From a virus: a stretch of DNA of 40,495 nucleotides. Positions 17,187-23,844 of this stretch are shown one piece after another (position 1 is the first letter of the stretch; each line of letters starts with the position of its first letter). The translations under genes were made by a program, and so were the position numbers. Location of the stretch: the IMG/VR virus record IMGVR_UViG_3300020578_000177, positions 1 to 40,495 of that record, one strand, 5' to 3'. The notes under the pieces were generated by a model, which did no database searches, was not told the origin of the DNA, and saw nothing but the letters and a program-made list of their open reading frames with translations.

Positions 17187-18401
17187 ATGATGAATAATGT
17201 GAACGTAAAAAGATTTGTTGAATTACTTCATAAGTCGTATTCAAACGATGAAAGTAAATTTACAAAACAACAAATTCTAAAAACAATTAGGAATAATAAG
17301 TACGAGAAAAAAGCTGATATTTGGGATTGGATTAAAACCCAAAAAGCTGGCAGAGGAAATTACTATATTCCTCTTTCAAGTGTTTCTTCTTCGGTCACTT
17401 CAAATGTTTCTAATGTAGTTATCAATAAACAAGAAAATCTATTAGATCCAAAATCTTTAATTCCTGTTAAAGATTCTAATTATGTTCCATTCGGAAATTT
17501 TAAAGATCTAGAAACAATCATAACTTCTAGAAATTTTTATCCAGCATTTATTACTGGTCCGACTGGTAATGGTAAATCTACATCAGTTGAGCAAATATGC
17601 GCAAAGCATAAAATTCCTCTAATCAGAGTTAATTTAAACAGCTTAACAGATGAAGACCAATTAATTGGTACTAAAACATTATTAAATGGAAACATTGAAA
17701 TAGTCGAGGGTCCAGTGGTAATTGCAATGAGACTTGGAATTCCACTATTACTTGATGAGATCGATGCTGGTGGTGCAAATACTTTATTGTGTTTACAGCC
17801 TATCCTTGAAGGAAAACCATTTTATTTCAAATTAAGAAATGAAATCATAACACCAAGATTTGGTTTTAATATTATTGCTACTGCTAACACCAAAGGTAAG
17901 GGGTCAGAAGATGGCAAATATATTGGTACAAATGTGTTGAATGAAGCATTCCTTGAAAGATTTGCTGTGACATTTGCACAAGAGTATCCATCGGCTCAAG
18001 TTGAAATTAAAATCGTTAAAAATTTAATGACAGCATATAAATGTATGAATGTTAAATTTGCAGAACAATTAGTAAAATGGGCTGATGTAATTAGAAAAAC
18101 TAATGAATCAGGTGGTGTTGATGAAACAATTACTACAAGAAGATTAGTCCATATTGTAAGAGCATATTCAGTATTTAAAGATATTGAAAAATCTATCGCT
18201 CTTTGTACTAATAGATTTGATGATTCAACTAGATTAGCATTTGTTGATCTTTTTGATAAGGTGTCAAGTAATAAAAAAATAGAGACTGAAAAAGTGTCAG
18301 AGCAAACTATTAAAGCTGAAGTTGTATCACAACCAGTTGTATCACAACCAATGGATGATTATTTAAAAAGTAAAATTGCACAGGTGGGAGCGACAACTTA
18401 A
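17187..18401 (+). CDS. cobS: CobS/MoxR-like AAA+ ATPase
   Basis: 404 residues. The N-terminal about 65 residues form a small domain (KQQILKTIRNNKYEKKADIW then a RGNYYIPL ending) that recurs as stand-alone proteins in the next two genes. The AAA+ core has Walker A GPTGNGKST (124-132), Walker B LLLDEIDAG (Asp190, Glu191), and the ITTRRLVHIVRAY sensor 2 region, typical of the MoxR/CobS clade. The CobS-type gene is a common auxiliary gene of marine T4-like phages, where it is usually called a cobaltochelatase subunit. The probable partner is the VWA protein at 14413. SD AAGGT; overlaps next gene by one base. Confidence 0.88.
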   Translation: MMNNVNVKRFVELLHKSYSNDESKFTKQQILKTIRNNKYEKKADIWDWIKTQKAGRGNYYIPLSSVSSSVTSNVSNVVINKQENLLDPKSLIPVKDSNYVPFGNFKDLETIITSRNFYPAFITGPTGNGKSTSVEQICAKHKIPLIRVNLNSLTDEDQLIGTKTLLNGNIEIVEGPVVIAMRLGIPLLLDEIDAGGANTLLCLQPILEGKPFYFKLRNEIITPRFGFNIIATANTKGKGSEDGKYIGTNVLNEAFLERFAVTFAQEYPSAQVEIKIVKNLMTAYKCMNVKFAEQLVKWADVIRKTNESGGVDETITTRRLVHIVRAYSVFKDIEKSIALCTNRFDDSTRLAFVDLFDKVSSNKKIETEKVSEQTIKAEVVSQPVVSQPMDDYLKSKIAQVGATT

Positions 18402-18790
18402 TGCTGACATACGAATTACTGACTAAATTTCAAAAAAGATGGGTGGATGCAGTTTCTCAATTGTATCCACAATGCATCGAAAGTGGTTCAATCACTGCAG
18501 TACAGTGTATCGAAGCATATCGTATTCTTAAAACAAAACGAGCCGATGGTATTGGCAAAGTGGGATATCCAAATTGGTTATTCAATAAGAATAAAATAAA
18601 AAGAGGTTTGTATATGTTTCCAGCAAAGGGAGTGACCATAAGTAAGTGGATGCAAACTACAACACAATCTAAGAATACAGAACAGAAATCTTCGCCTGTA
18701 ATTATTCCAGATAGAGAAATAGATCCTAAAGATAAACAATTCTTTGATGATCTTTCTTCTCATGGATTAAATTTTAAAAAGAATTCCTAG
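18401..18790 (+). CDS. Stand-alone paralog of the CobS-like N-terminal domain (copy 1)
   Basis: 129 residues beginning one base inside the CobS-like stop. Residues 1-75 (FQKRWVDAVSQLYPQCIESG, ITAVQCIEAYRILKTKRA, YPNWLFNKNKIKRGLYMFP) match the N-terminal domain of the ATPase and the protein at 18916 in the order helix, helix, (P/I)-x-W-(I/L), R/S-G-x-Y-x-x-P. The C-terminal 50 residues are Ser/Asp/Lys-rich and probably disordered. It likely regulates or adapts the ATPase, or competes with its N-domain. Inferred from sequence resemblance by eye. Confidence 0.6.
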   Translation: MLTYELLTKFQKRWVDAVSQLYPQCIESGSITAVQCIEAYRILKTKRADGIGKVGYPNWLFNKNKIKRGLYMFPAKGVTISKWMQTTTQSKNTEQKSSPVIIPDREIDPKDKQFFDDLSSHGLNFKKNS

Positions 18791-18808
18791 TGGGGGTTTG
18801 TTTATGTT

Positions 18809-18887
18809 AAGCACCCTTTCGGGGGGGTGCATTTAGTAAAGTGGGGATCCCACGTAGGAATACCTTTTCGTCCCCACTTTACTTACA
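18809..18887 (+). other. Intergenic structured region with competing hairpins
   Basis: First a hairpin GCACCC / GGGTGC (18810-18829). Then AAAGTGGGGA (18838-18847) can pair with TCCCCACTTT (18871-18880), enclosing AGG-AATA-CCT; alternatively GTGGG (18841-18845) can fold back on CCCAC (18849-18853). The 3' arm of the long stem overlaps the TTTACT -35 box of the next promoter. Could be a terminator/attenuator of the CobS operon or a small RNA. Confidence 0.45.
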
Positions 18888-18906
18888 ATTATTTTTATAG
18901 TATAAT
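18878..18906 (+). promoter_or_regulatory. Early-type promoter
   Basis: TTTACT (18878-18883), 17-nt spacer ending in TATAG, TATAAT (18901-18906). Next start codon is 9 nt after the -10 box, so the leader is about 2-4 nt. Confidence 0.8.
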
Positions 18907-18915
18907 ATACATTTT

Positions 18916-19263
18916 ATGAAAGAATATAATCAACTTACTGAATCACAAAAAAGATATATTGACGCAGTAATTAAAATAATACCAAAAATTGCAATTGAAG
19001 GCAGAATAACTGCAGCAGTAATAGATAGTCTTTATTGGAAATTAAAATCTGAAAGAACTGCTGATAAGAAAACACATTTGGGCTTTCCTAATTGGATTAT
19101 AAAATCATATAAAATATCTTCAGGTGTTTATGTATTTCCTGCTCCAGGAATTAATCCAACTGATATAGTTAAAACAACACCAGTGGGAAATAACTCAATA
19201 GCATCTGAAGTTTCAAAAACTGAAGAAGATACTAAATTTTTTAAGGATGCTATAAATGTATAG
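18916..19263 (+). CDS. Stand-alone paralog of the CobS-like N-terminal domain (copy 2)
   Basis: 115 residues. LTESQKRYIDAVIKIIPKIA, GRITAAVIDSLYWKLKSERT and FPNWIIKSYKISSGVYVFPAPG match copy 1 (LTKFQKRWVDAVSQLYP, SITAVQCIEAYRILKTKRA, YPNWLFNKNKIKRGLYMFPAKG) over about 75 residues. Short acidic tail. It has its own promoter and no Shine-Dalgarno, so expression is separate from the ATPase. Overlaps the next gene by 8 nt. Confidence 0.6.
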   Translation: MKEYNQLTESQKRYIDAVIKIIPKIAIEGRITAAVIDSLYWKLKSERTADKKTHLGFPNWIIKSYKISSGVYVFPAPGINPTDIVKTTPVGNNSIASEVSKTEEDTKFFKDAINV

Positions 19264-19534
19264 ATTTAAAGAAGACAAACTATTAAAAGAATTCAAAGAA
19301 CATATTGACCAAACATATAAAGGTCATTATTCTAAAAACAAATTTCAATCAACAGAGTTTATTGTTGATTGCGGTCATGGTCTAGGATTTACACTAGGCA
19401 ATGTTTTAAAGTACGTGCAAAGATATGGTCATAAAGATGGTGCTAATCGTAAAGACTTGTTAAAAGTTTTACATTATGCATTACTTGCTCTTTATGTCCA
19501 TGATAGTCAACATAATGATAACAATAAGGAGTGA
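19256..19534 (+). CDS. DUF3310-family protein
   Basis: 92 residues. The C-terminal half GFTLGNVLKYVQRYGHKDGA followed by DLLKVLHYALLALYV is the DUF3310 signature (F-x-x-G-N-V-x-K-Y-x-x-R, then L-x-K-x-x-x-Y). Members are widespread in phages; T7 gp1.7, which carries this domain, is a nucleotide kinase, so a nucleotide metabolism role is possible here. It sits just before the clamp gene. Confidence 0.7.
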   Translation: MYRFKEDKLLKEFKEHIDQTYKGHYSKNKFQSTEFIVDCGHGLGFTLGNVLKYVQRYGHKDGANRKDLLKVLHYALLALYVHDSQHNDNNKE

Positions 19535-19539
19535 AACAA

Positions 19540-20223
19540 ATGAAGTTAAGTAATGAAACACTAGCAATAATGAAAAATTTTGCAGGAATTAATTCAAACT
19601 TGCTGTTGAAAGCAGGTGATAGATTAACAACAATTTCTCCTGCTAAAAACGTGATGGCAGTAGCAAAGATTGCAGAAAAACTTCCAATTAATGGAACTGG
19701 TGCATTTGGTATTTACGAACTAAATGACTTTTTATCTGCTTATTCTCTTCTTGAGAGTCCAGATATAAGTTTTGCAGACAAGTATTTACTAATTGAAAGA
19801 GGAAATCAAAAGATTAGATTTTATTCTGCTGACACAGAAATGATCTTATCACCAGCAAAAGAATCTCTTCCAGTAAATGAAGATGTATCATTTTCTATTT
19901 CTAAAGATAATTTAGATATGATAAACAAAACTGCAAGTGTATTAAAAGCTAGTGATGTATCAGTAGTTTCTGAAGATGGTAGAATTAAAGTAATCGTTGG
20001 TGATAAAAAGAATAATTCATCAAATAATTTTACAATTGATCTAGGTGCTTCAACTACAAAAGCAGAATTCAAAGTTTATCTTAAAGCAGAAAATCTAGCA
20101 AAATTGGTTGTGACAGATTATACTGTAGCTGTTGATAGTAAAAAATTATCTAAATTTACTGCAACAAAGGGTTCAATTGTTTATTATGTAGCAATTGAAG
20201 CTGATTCAATCATCAAAAAATAA
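19540..20223 (+). CDS. 45: Sliding clamp gp45
   Basis: Trimeric processivity clamp of the replisome and activator of late transcription with gp55. I use ATG 19540, 9 nt beyond a GTG that is part of the AAGGAG ribosome-binding site. N-terminus MKLSNETLAIMKNFAGINSN matches T4 MKLSKDTTALLKNFATINSG; the end has YYVAIEADS as in T4 YVVALEADS. 227 residues, T4 has 228. Confidence 0.95.
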   Translation: MKLSNETLAIMKNFAGINSNLLLKAGDRLTTISPAKNVMAVAKIAEKLPINGTGAFGIYELNDFLSAYSLLESPDISFADKYLLIERGNQKIRFYSADTEMILSPAKESLPVNEDVSFSISKDNLDMINKTASVLKASDVSVVSEDGRIKVIVGDKKNNSSNNFTIDLGASTTKAEFKVYLKAENLAKLVVTDYTVAVDSKKLSKFTATKGSIVYYVAIEADSIIKK

Positions 20224-20226
20224 TAT

Positions 20227-20247
20227 AATGGGAGGAACACTCCCATT
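20227..20247 (+). other. Hairpin between gp45 and gp44
   Basis: Perfect 8-bp stem AATGGGAG / CTCCCATT, loop GAACA, no following T-tract. Probably an mRNA processing or stability element between highly expressed clamp and clamp loader genes; partial termination is possible. Confidence 0.55.
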
Positions 20248-20265
20248 GTACAACTAGATTATATT

Positions 20266-21219
20266 ATGATAAACACCATTGACAACCAATTCGTTTGGGT
20301 CGAAAAATATAGACCACGCAAAATAGACGAATGTATTCTTCCAAAACATTTTAAACAATCTTTGAAATCCTTTATTAAGGAAGGACAGATACCAAATTTC
20401 TTATTCTTTGGTACAGCTGGTGTTGGTAAAACAACAGTGGCTCGTGCACTCTGTGAAGAAATAGGTGCTGATTATATTTTAATTAATGGATCAGAAGAGG
20501 GAAGAAGCATTGATACCTTAAGAACTAAAATTAAATCTTTTGCTTCAACTATATCTTTAACTGATGCAAGGAAAGTAGTTATTTTAGATGAAGCAGATTA
20601 TATGACTGCTACATCAATGCAACCAGCATTAAGAGCATTTATTGAAGAGTTTGCTTCAAATTGTAGATTTATTTTTACTTGTAATTACAAAAATAAAATT
20701 ATAGATCCAATCAAATCAAGATGTGCTGTGATTGACTTTAGAATACCAGTAGAAGAAAAAGAAGTCATATCAGTTGAATTCTTTAATAGAGTTAAACAAA
20801 TTTTAGAAAAAGAAAAAGTAAAATATGATGGTAAAGTGATTGCTACTCTTATCACTAAATTCTTTCCAGATTTTAGAAAAACAATAAATGAATTACAAAG
20901 ATATTCAGTTGGTGGCACTATTGACACAGGAATACTTGTAGGAATTTCTGATGACTCCTATATCAAATTGTTTAGGTATTTAAGAAACAAAGAATGGGAT
21001 AAGATGCGTGAGTGGATTGATTTAAATTCCGATATTGATACAGCTAATTTGTTTTCAGATATTTTTGATAAAATACAACCAATTATAGACAAAAATTCAT
21101 TACCAGAATTGGTTCTGATCCTTGCTGACTATCAATACAAATCTGCCTTTGTGGCTGATCCAACTATTAATAAAGTTGCAGCTATGACAGAAATAATGAA
21201 AAAATGTCAGTGGAAATAA
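20266..21219 (+). CDS. 44: Clamp loader large subunit gp44
   Basis: AAA+ ATPase that loads gp45 with gp62. Starts MINTIDNQFVWVEKYRPRKI then DECILP, parallel to T4 (QKYRPSTIDECILP). Walker A FGTAGVGKT (48-56), DEAD box VVILDEAD (104-111), SRC motif KSRCAVIDF, FPDFRKTINELQRYS, and the ending KKCQWK like T4 EMQWK. 317 residues, T4 319. No SD; the region around the start (ATTATATTATGATAAA) resembles the RegA-repressed start of T4 gene 44. Confidence 0.95.
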   Translation: MINTIDNQFVWVEKYRPRKIDECILPKHFKQSLKSFIKEGQIPNFLFFGTAGVGKTTVARALCEEIGADYILINGSEEGRSIDTLRTKIKSFASTISLTDARKVVILDEADYMTATSMQPALRAFIEEFASNCRFIFTCNYKNKIIDPIKSRCAVIDFRIPVEEKEVISVEFFNRVKQILEKEKVKYDGKVIATLITKFFPDFRKTINELQRYSVGGTIDTGILVGISDDSYIKLFRYLRNKEWDKMREWIDLNSDIDTANLFSDIFDKIQPIIDKNSLPELVLILADYQYKSAFVADPTINKVAAMTEIMKKCQWK

Positions 21220-21620
21220 AACAATATAAATCGAATCCTTTTAGATATGTTGCTGCAATCAACTATTCTAAAGAAGATCTAACAAATAACTTCCCTTTAT
21301 TCGAAGAAGAATATAATTCTTATTTAACAAATAGATCTCTATCTTATTTCCCAGATACTGTGCTAATCGCCAATGAAATTAACATTTTTAACTTCATTCC
21401 GAAGCATTGGCAATTTCTATTTTACCTAAATATAGTGTCTAAGAAGAAAAGATATTCCAGTAAGAAATGGGCGAAACGATCAAAAGATTCGAATGAAAGC
21501 TTGGTTATGGAATATTATAATTGTTCTTTACAAAAAGCAAAAGAAATTTTAAGTCTCTTAACTAAAGAACAAATTGACATTATTAAACAAAAATTATTTA
21601 AAGGTGGAATTAATAAATGA
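21204..21620 (+). CDS. 62: Clamp loader small subunit gp62
   Basis: 138 residues (T4 gp62 187). The middle LTNRSLSYFPDTVLIANEIN and FLFYLNIVSKKKRYSSKKWA correspond to T4 ALSQFPECMPAVYAMN and YLMAAVPRGKRYGKWAK. It starts inside the 3' end of gene 44 and ends with an ATGA overlap with regA. The gp44-gp62-regA order equals T4. Somewhat shortened at the N-terminus compared with T4. Confidence 0.85.
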   Translation: MSVEIKQYKSNPFRYVAAINYSKEDLTNNFPLFEEEYNSYLTNRSLSYFPDTVLIANEINIFNFIPKHWQFLFYLNIVSKKKRYSSKKWAKRSKDSNESLVMEYYNCSLQKAKEILSLLTKEQIDIIKQKLFKGGINK

Positions 21621-22087
21621 GTGAAATTGAAAACAAAACTTCTCAAGAATCTTTAGAGAAATCTCAGTATAAATCTGAGCAAGTCTCCTTTGATTGGAAA
21701 CCTGAGAAGATGCTTGAGGTTATACTGATTGAACCAGATAACTTTTTAAAAATTAGAGAAACATTAACACGTATTGGTATCGCAAGTCGTACTGATAAAA
21801 AGTTATATCAATCTTGTCATATATTACATAAACAAGGAAGATATTACATTGTACATTTTAAAGAATTATTTTCTTTAGATGGTAAAGAATCAAATATCAC
21901 ATTAAACGATATTGAAAGAAGAAATACTATTGCTGCATTGTTAGCAGATTGGGGTCTTTTAAAAATTAAAGACGAAACTGCAATTACTCAAAAAGCTTCT
22001 TTGAGTCAAATTAAAGTTTTAACACATAAAGAAAAAGGCAACTGGGAACTAGTTGCTAAATACAATATTGGAAAACGAGTAAAATAA
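21617..22087 (+). CDS. regA: RegA translational repressor with N-terminal extension
   Basis: Binds start regions of early mRNAs and represses their translation. Residues 32-156 match T4 RegA closely: DNFLKIRETLTRIGIASRTD, KLYQSCHILHKQGRYYIVHF, ALLADWGLLKI, and the ending WELVAKYNIGK. Residues 1-31 are an extra charged N-terminal tail; the ATG at 21617 is favoured because it overlaps the gp62 stop (ATGA), but a second start at 21710 would give the T4 length. The last nine codons are duplicated downstream. Confidence 0.93.
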   Translation: MSEIENKTSQESLEKSQYKSEQVSFDWKPEKMLEVILIEPDNFLKIRETLTRIGIASRTDKKLYQSCHILHKQGRYYIVHFKELFSLDGKESNITLNDIERRNTIAALLADWGLLKIKDETAITQKASLSQIKVLTHKEKGNWELVAKYNIGKRVK

Positions 22088-22270
22088 AAATGTTTACAAC
22101 TTTTTTTTTAGGACCGAATGTCATTGCTTTTATAGCTATGACATTCTTTTTGGGTCTGGTTTTAGGATACAATATTGGAAAACGAGTAAAATAAAAATGT
22201 TTTATATTTGGCATACTTTATTAATAATTGCTTTTATAGCTATGGCATTCTTTTTGGGTCTGGTTTTAGG
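22061..22270 (+). repeat. Imperfect tandem duplication after regA
   Basis: The 35 bases at 22061-22095 (end of regA through the next ATG) recur identically at 22168-22202, and 44 bases at 22123-22166 recur at 22227-22270 with one mismatch. Period about 104-107 bases. The first copy creates a 34-codon gene whose tail is a copy of the RegA C-terminus. Confidence 0.9.
22090..22194 (+). CDS. 34-residue membrane peptide created by duplication
   Basis: Reads MFTTFFLGPNVIAFIAMTFF then LGLVLG and YNIGKRVK. One hydrophobic span; the last eight residues are identical to the RegA C-terminus because this part is a copied regA 3' end. Shares the span IAFIAM(T/A)FFLGLVLG with the next gene. Whether it is expressed is unknown; its upstream context is identical to that of the next gene. 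Confidence 0.45.
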   Translation: MFTTFFLGPNVIAFIAMTFFLGLVLGYNIGKRVK

Positions 22271-22352
22271 TAAGAATATAGACTCATGGACACGGAATTT
22301 AAGCATATTGGACAAGAAAAAAGATAATAAATCCAATAACTTAGATAAATAA
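22197..22352 (+). CDS. 51-residue single-span membrane protein
   Basis: Starts MFYIWHTLLIIAFIAMAFFL, followed by GLVLG and a hydrophilic Lys/Asn/Asp-rich tail (ILDKKKDNKSNNLDK). A predicted N-in or N-out single-pass peptide with a cytoplasmic-type charged tail. Probably the ancestral member of the duplicated pair. No family recognised. Confidence 0.5.
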   Translation: MFYIWHTLLIIAFIAMAFFLGLVLGKNIDSWTRNLSILDKKKDNKSNNLDK

Positions 22353-22367
22353 TATTGTATAGGTACT

Positions 22368-22396
22368 TGTATTTTTTAAAATAATACCTATATAAT
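22368..22396 (+). promoter_or_regulatory. Promoter of the Hsp20 operon
   Basis: TTGTAT (22368-22373), 17-nt spacer, TATAAT (22391-22396). AGGTA (22361-22365) and TACCT (22387-22391) form the ends of an inverted repeat, and TATTTT / AAAATA lies inside it, so the promoter may be under operator control. Confidence 0.55.
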
Positions 22397-22397
22397 A

Positions 22398-22459
22398 GTG
22401 TATATTCGATCGTTGTATCGAGTATAACACACCTGACTGTTTCAATAGTGAAAAGTCAG
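22398..22459 (+). promoter_or_regulatory. Structured 5' leader with two hairpins
   Basis: Hairpin 1: GTGTATATTCGAT (22398-22410) against ATCGAGTATAACAC (22417-22430), loop CGTTGT, one G-U and one bulge. Hairpin 2: CTGACT-(G)-TTTCA against TGAAA-AGTCAG (22433-22459), loop ATAG. They precede a strong AGGAGG ribosome-binding site and a small heat shock operon, so a stability or temperature-responsive leader is conceivable. Confidence 0.5.
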
Positions 22460-22497
22460 TAGTAAATAATAACCTTGCTTTCATAGGAGGATATAAA

Positions 22498-22701
22498 ATG
22501 ATAGCATACATCAATCAAGCGATTGACACTCTGTCAAACGCACAAAAGTCTTTTGTTGAAACATTCATCAAAGACTCAAAAGTAGCAGGTTCAGTAAATA
22601 CAATTATTGACTCTACTCAAACTTTTAGCAAAACATCAGTAAAATCAGTTCTAGATTATCTAGATTCGATATCGACTGTAATTAGCAAAGGAGGAAAGTA
22701 A
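22498..22701 (+). CDS. Small helical (phasin-like) protein
   Basis: 67 residues with the strongest Shine-Dalgarno in the window (TAGGAGGATA). The sequence is amphipathic helix throughout (YINQAIDTLSNAQKSFVETF, then VNTIIDSTQTFSKTSVKSVL), resembling phasins or small chaperone-like helical proteins. It is followed by one base and then hsp20, so both are cotranslated. Codon use and SD indicate high expression. No enzyme motif. Function unknown; a partner of Hsp20 is a reasonable guess. Confidence 0.55.
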   Translation: MIAYINQAIDTLSNAQKSFVETFIKDSKVAGSVNTIIDSTQTFSKTSVKSVLDYLDSISTVISKGGK

Positions 22702-22702
22702 T

Positions 22703-23161
22703 ATGGTATATAAACTTCCTTCATTGTTTAATGATTCATTTTTCAAAGACTTCGATAAGTTTTTCGTAGGATTTGATGACCAATTGGCAAAGTATCACGA
22801 CATACATGAGTCATTTGGAAAAATGATACCAAACTATCCACCATACAACTTAAAAAAAGTTGACGAGAACAAATATGTAATCGAAGTGGCAGTAGCTGGA
22901 TTCGCAAAATCAGATATTGAAATCACATTAGAAGATGACAAGTTAATCATCAGAGGTGAATCAAAATCTGATAGTGAGAAATCAGAATCAAAAGATGTTG
23001 AGTTATACAAAGGTATAGCAAATCGTGCTTTCGAAAGATCGTTTGCACTATCTGAGAATATCGAAGTAAAAGATGCTCAATACTTAAATGGTATGTTAAA
23101 AGTTATTCTTGAAAGAATAATCCCAGAACATAAAAAGCCAAAAAAGATAGCAGTAAAGTAA
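22703..23161 (+). CDS. hsp20: Small heat shock protein Hsp20
   Basis: 152-residue IbpA-type holdase chaperone. Alpha-crystallin domain with YVIEVAVAGFAKSDIEITLE, DDKLIIRGESK, and GIANRAFERSFALSENIEV; C-terminal NGMLKVILERIIPEHKKPKK contains the G-x-L and an I-x-(x)-P type anchor. Hsp20 genes are frequent in marine T4-like phages. GGAGG-type SD within the end of the preceding gene. Ends before a strong terminator. Confidence 0.93.
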   Translation: MVYKLPSLFNDSFFKDFDKFFVGFDDQLAKYHDIHESFGKMIPNYPPYNLKKVDENKYVIEVAVAGFAKSDIEITLEDDKLIIRGESKSDSEKSESKDVELYKGIANRAFERSFALSENIEVKDAQYLNGMLKVILERIIPEHKKPKKIAVK

Positions 23162-23171
23162 TATTGCTAAA

Positions 23172-23209
23172 AATGGTGGGGTGTTTATTCACTCCACCAT
23201 TCTTTATTT
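23172..23209 (+). terminator. Intrinsic terminator after hsp20
   Basis: 12-bp stem AATGGTGGGGTG / CACTCCACCATT with one G-T pair, loop TTTATT, followed by CTTTATTTA. Confidence 0.85.
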
Positions 23210-23218
23210 AATTAAACA

Positions 23219-23392
23219 ATGTCTTTTAAAGATTGTATTTTTCATTTAACTTGTATTGGCATTCAATGCTGTTTACTTAAACAATGCAAGTGCGAGGAAT
23301 CGTACAATCTTGAAAAAGAATATCCAACACCAGATAAATCAATTAAAACCCCATCAGAAGAACTACAAGAACAATTAGAACCAATTTTTTAA
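23219..23392 (+). CDS. 57-residue Cys-rich protein
   Basis: Six Cys within the first 25 residues (positions 6, 12, 17, 18, 23, 25), spaced so that pairs could bind a metal or form disulfides, then a hydrophilic acidic tail. No ribosome-binding site is obvious; it lies just after the hsp20 terminator and just before a promoter. Not recognised as a known zinc finger. Confidence 0.4.
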   Translation: MSFKDCIFHLTCIGIQCCLLKQCKCEESYNLEKEYPTPDKSIKTPSEELQEQLEPIF

Positions 23393-23395
23393 CTA

Positions 23396-23424
23396 TTTAC
23401 TTACAATTATTTTTATAGTATAAT
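23396..23424 (+). promoter_or_regulatory. Early-type promoter
   Basis: TTTACT (23396-23401), 17-nt spacer ending TATAG, TATAAT (23419-23424). Nearly identical over 30 nt to the promoter at 18878. Start codon 10 nt beyond the -10 box. Confidence 0.8.
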
Positions 23425-23434
23425 ATTATCCATT

Positions 23435-23752
23435 ATGTCGGAAAATAAAAATCAAATAAGAATAATTGTATTATTATCAGGACAACAGCTAATCGCAAAA
23501 GTCCTTGATGAAGATAAACACAATGTTATATTAGATAAACCAGCGATTATAATGACACAGATGGACGATGGTAAAGGAAAATTCCAATTAGGACTTGCAC
23601 CATTTTTACCATACTCTAAAGATGCATCATTTTCAATTAAAACTAATATAATTGTAAACATATCAACACCAGTCGAGGCACTTGCAAACGAATATAATCG
23701 TATGTTTGGTTCTGGTTTGGATATTATAACAAAACCATCTTTAATAGTGTAA
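23435..23752 (+). CDS. Sm-like-fold protein, short paralog
   Basis: 105 residues: IRIIVLLSGQQLIAKV, KPAIIMTQ, GLAPFLPYSKDASFSIKTN, IIVNISTPVEALANEYNRMF. The five-strand pattern with a G-Q-Q-L turn and a C-terminal P-x-x-x-L-x-x-x-Y helix is shared with many small proteins of T4-like marine phages that resemble Hfq/LSm. It is a paralog of the protein at 8923. Predicted near-leaderless mRNA. RNA binding is a hypothesis. Confidence 0.55.
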   Translation: MSENKNQIRIIVLLSGQQLIAKVLDEDKHNVILDKPAIIMTQMDDGKGKFQLGLAPFLPYSKDASFSIKTNIIVNISTPVEALANEYNRMFGSGLDIITKPSLIV

Positions 23753-23762
23753 TTAAAGGAAC

Positions 23763-23791
23763 TTTACTTCCAAGTATTTTTATGATATAAT
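23763..23791 (+). promoter_or_regulatory. Early-type promoter
   Basis: TTTACT (23763-23768), 17-nt spacer, TATAAT (23786-23791). Leader of about 47 nt with a strong TAGGAGA ribosome-binding site before the next gene. Confidence 0.8.
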
Positions 23792-23844
23792 ATACGGAGT
23801 AAAGTAAAAAATAACAATTATAATATAGATAGGAGAAATATATA

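Noticed and set aside
21422-21432. CTAAATA as a late promoter inside gp62
   Set aside because: Within a coding region with no gene start nearby; shows that the motif also occurs by chance in AT-rich DNA (another copy lies inside uvsW).
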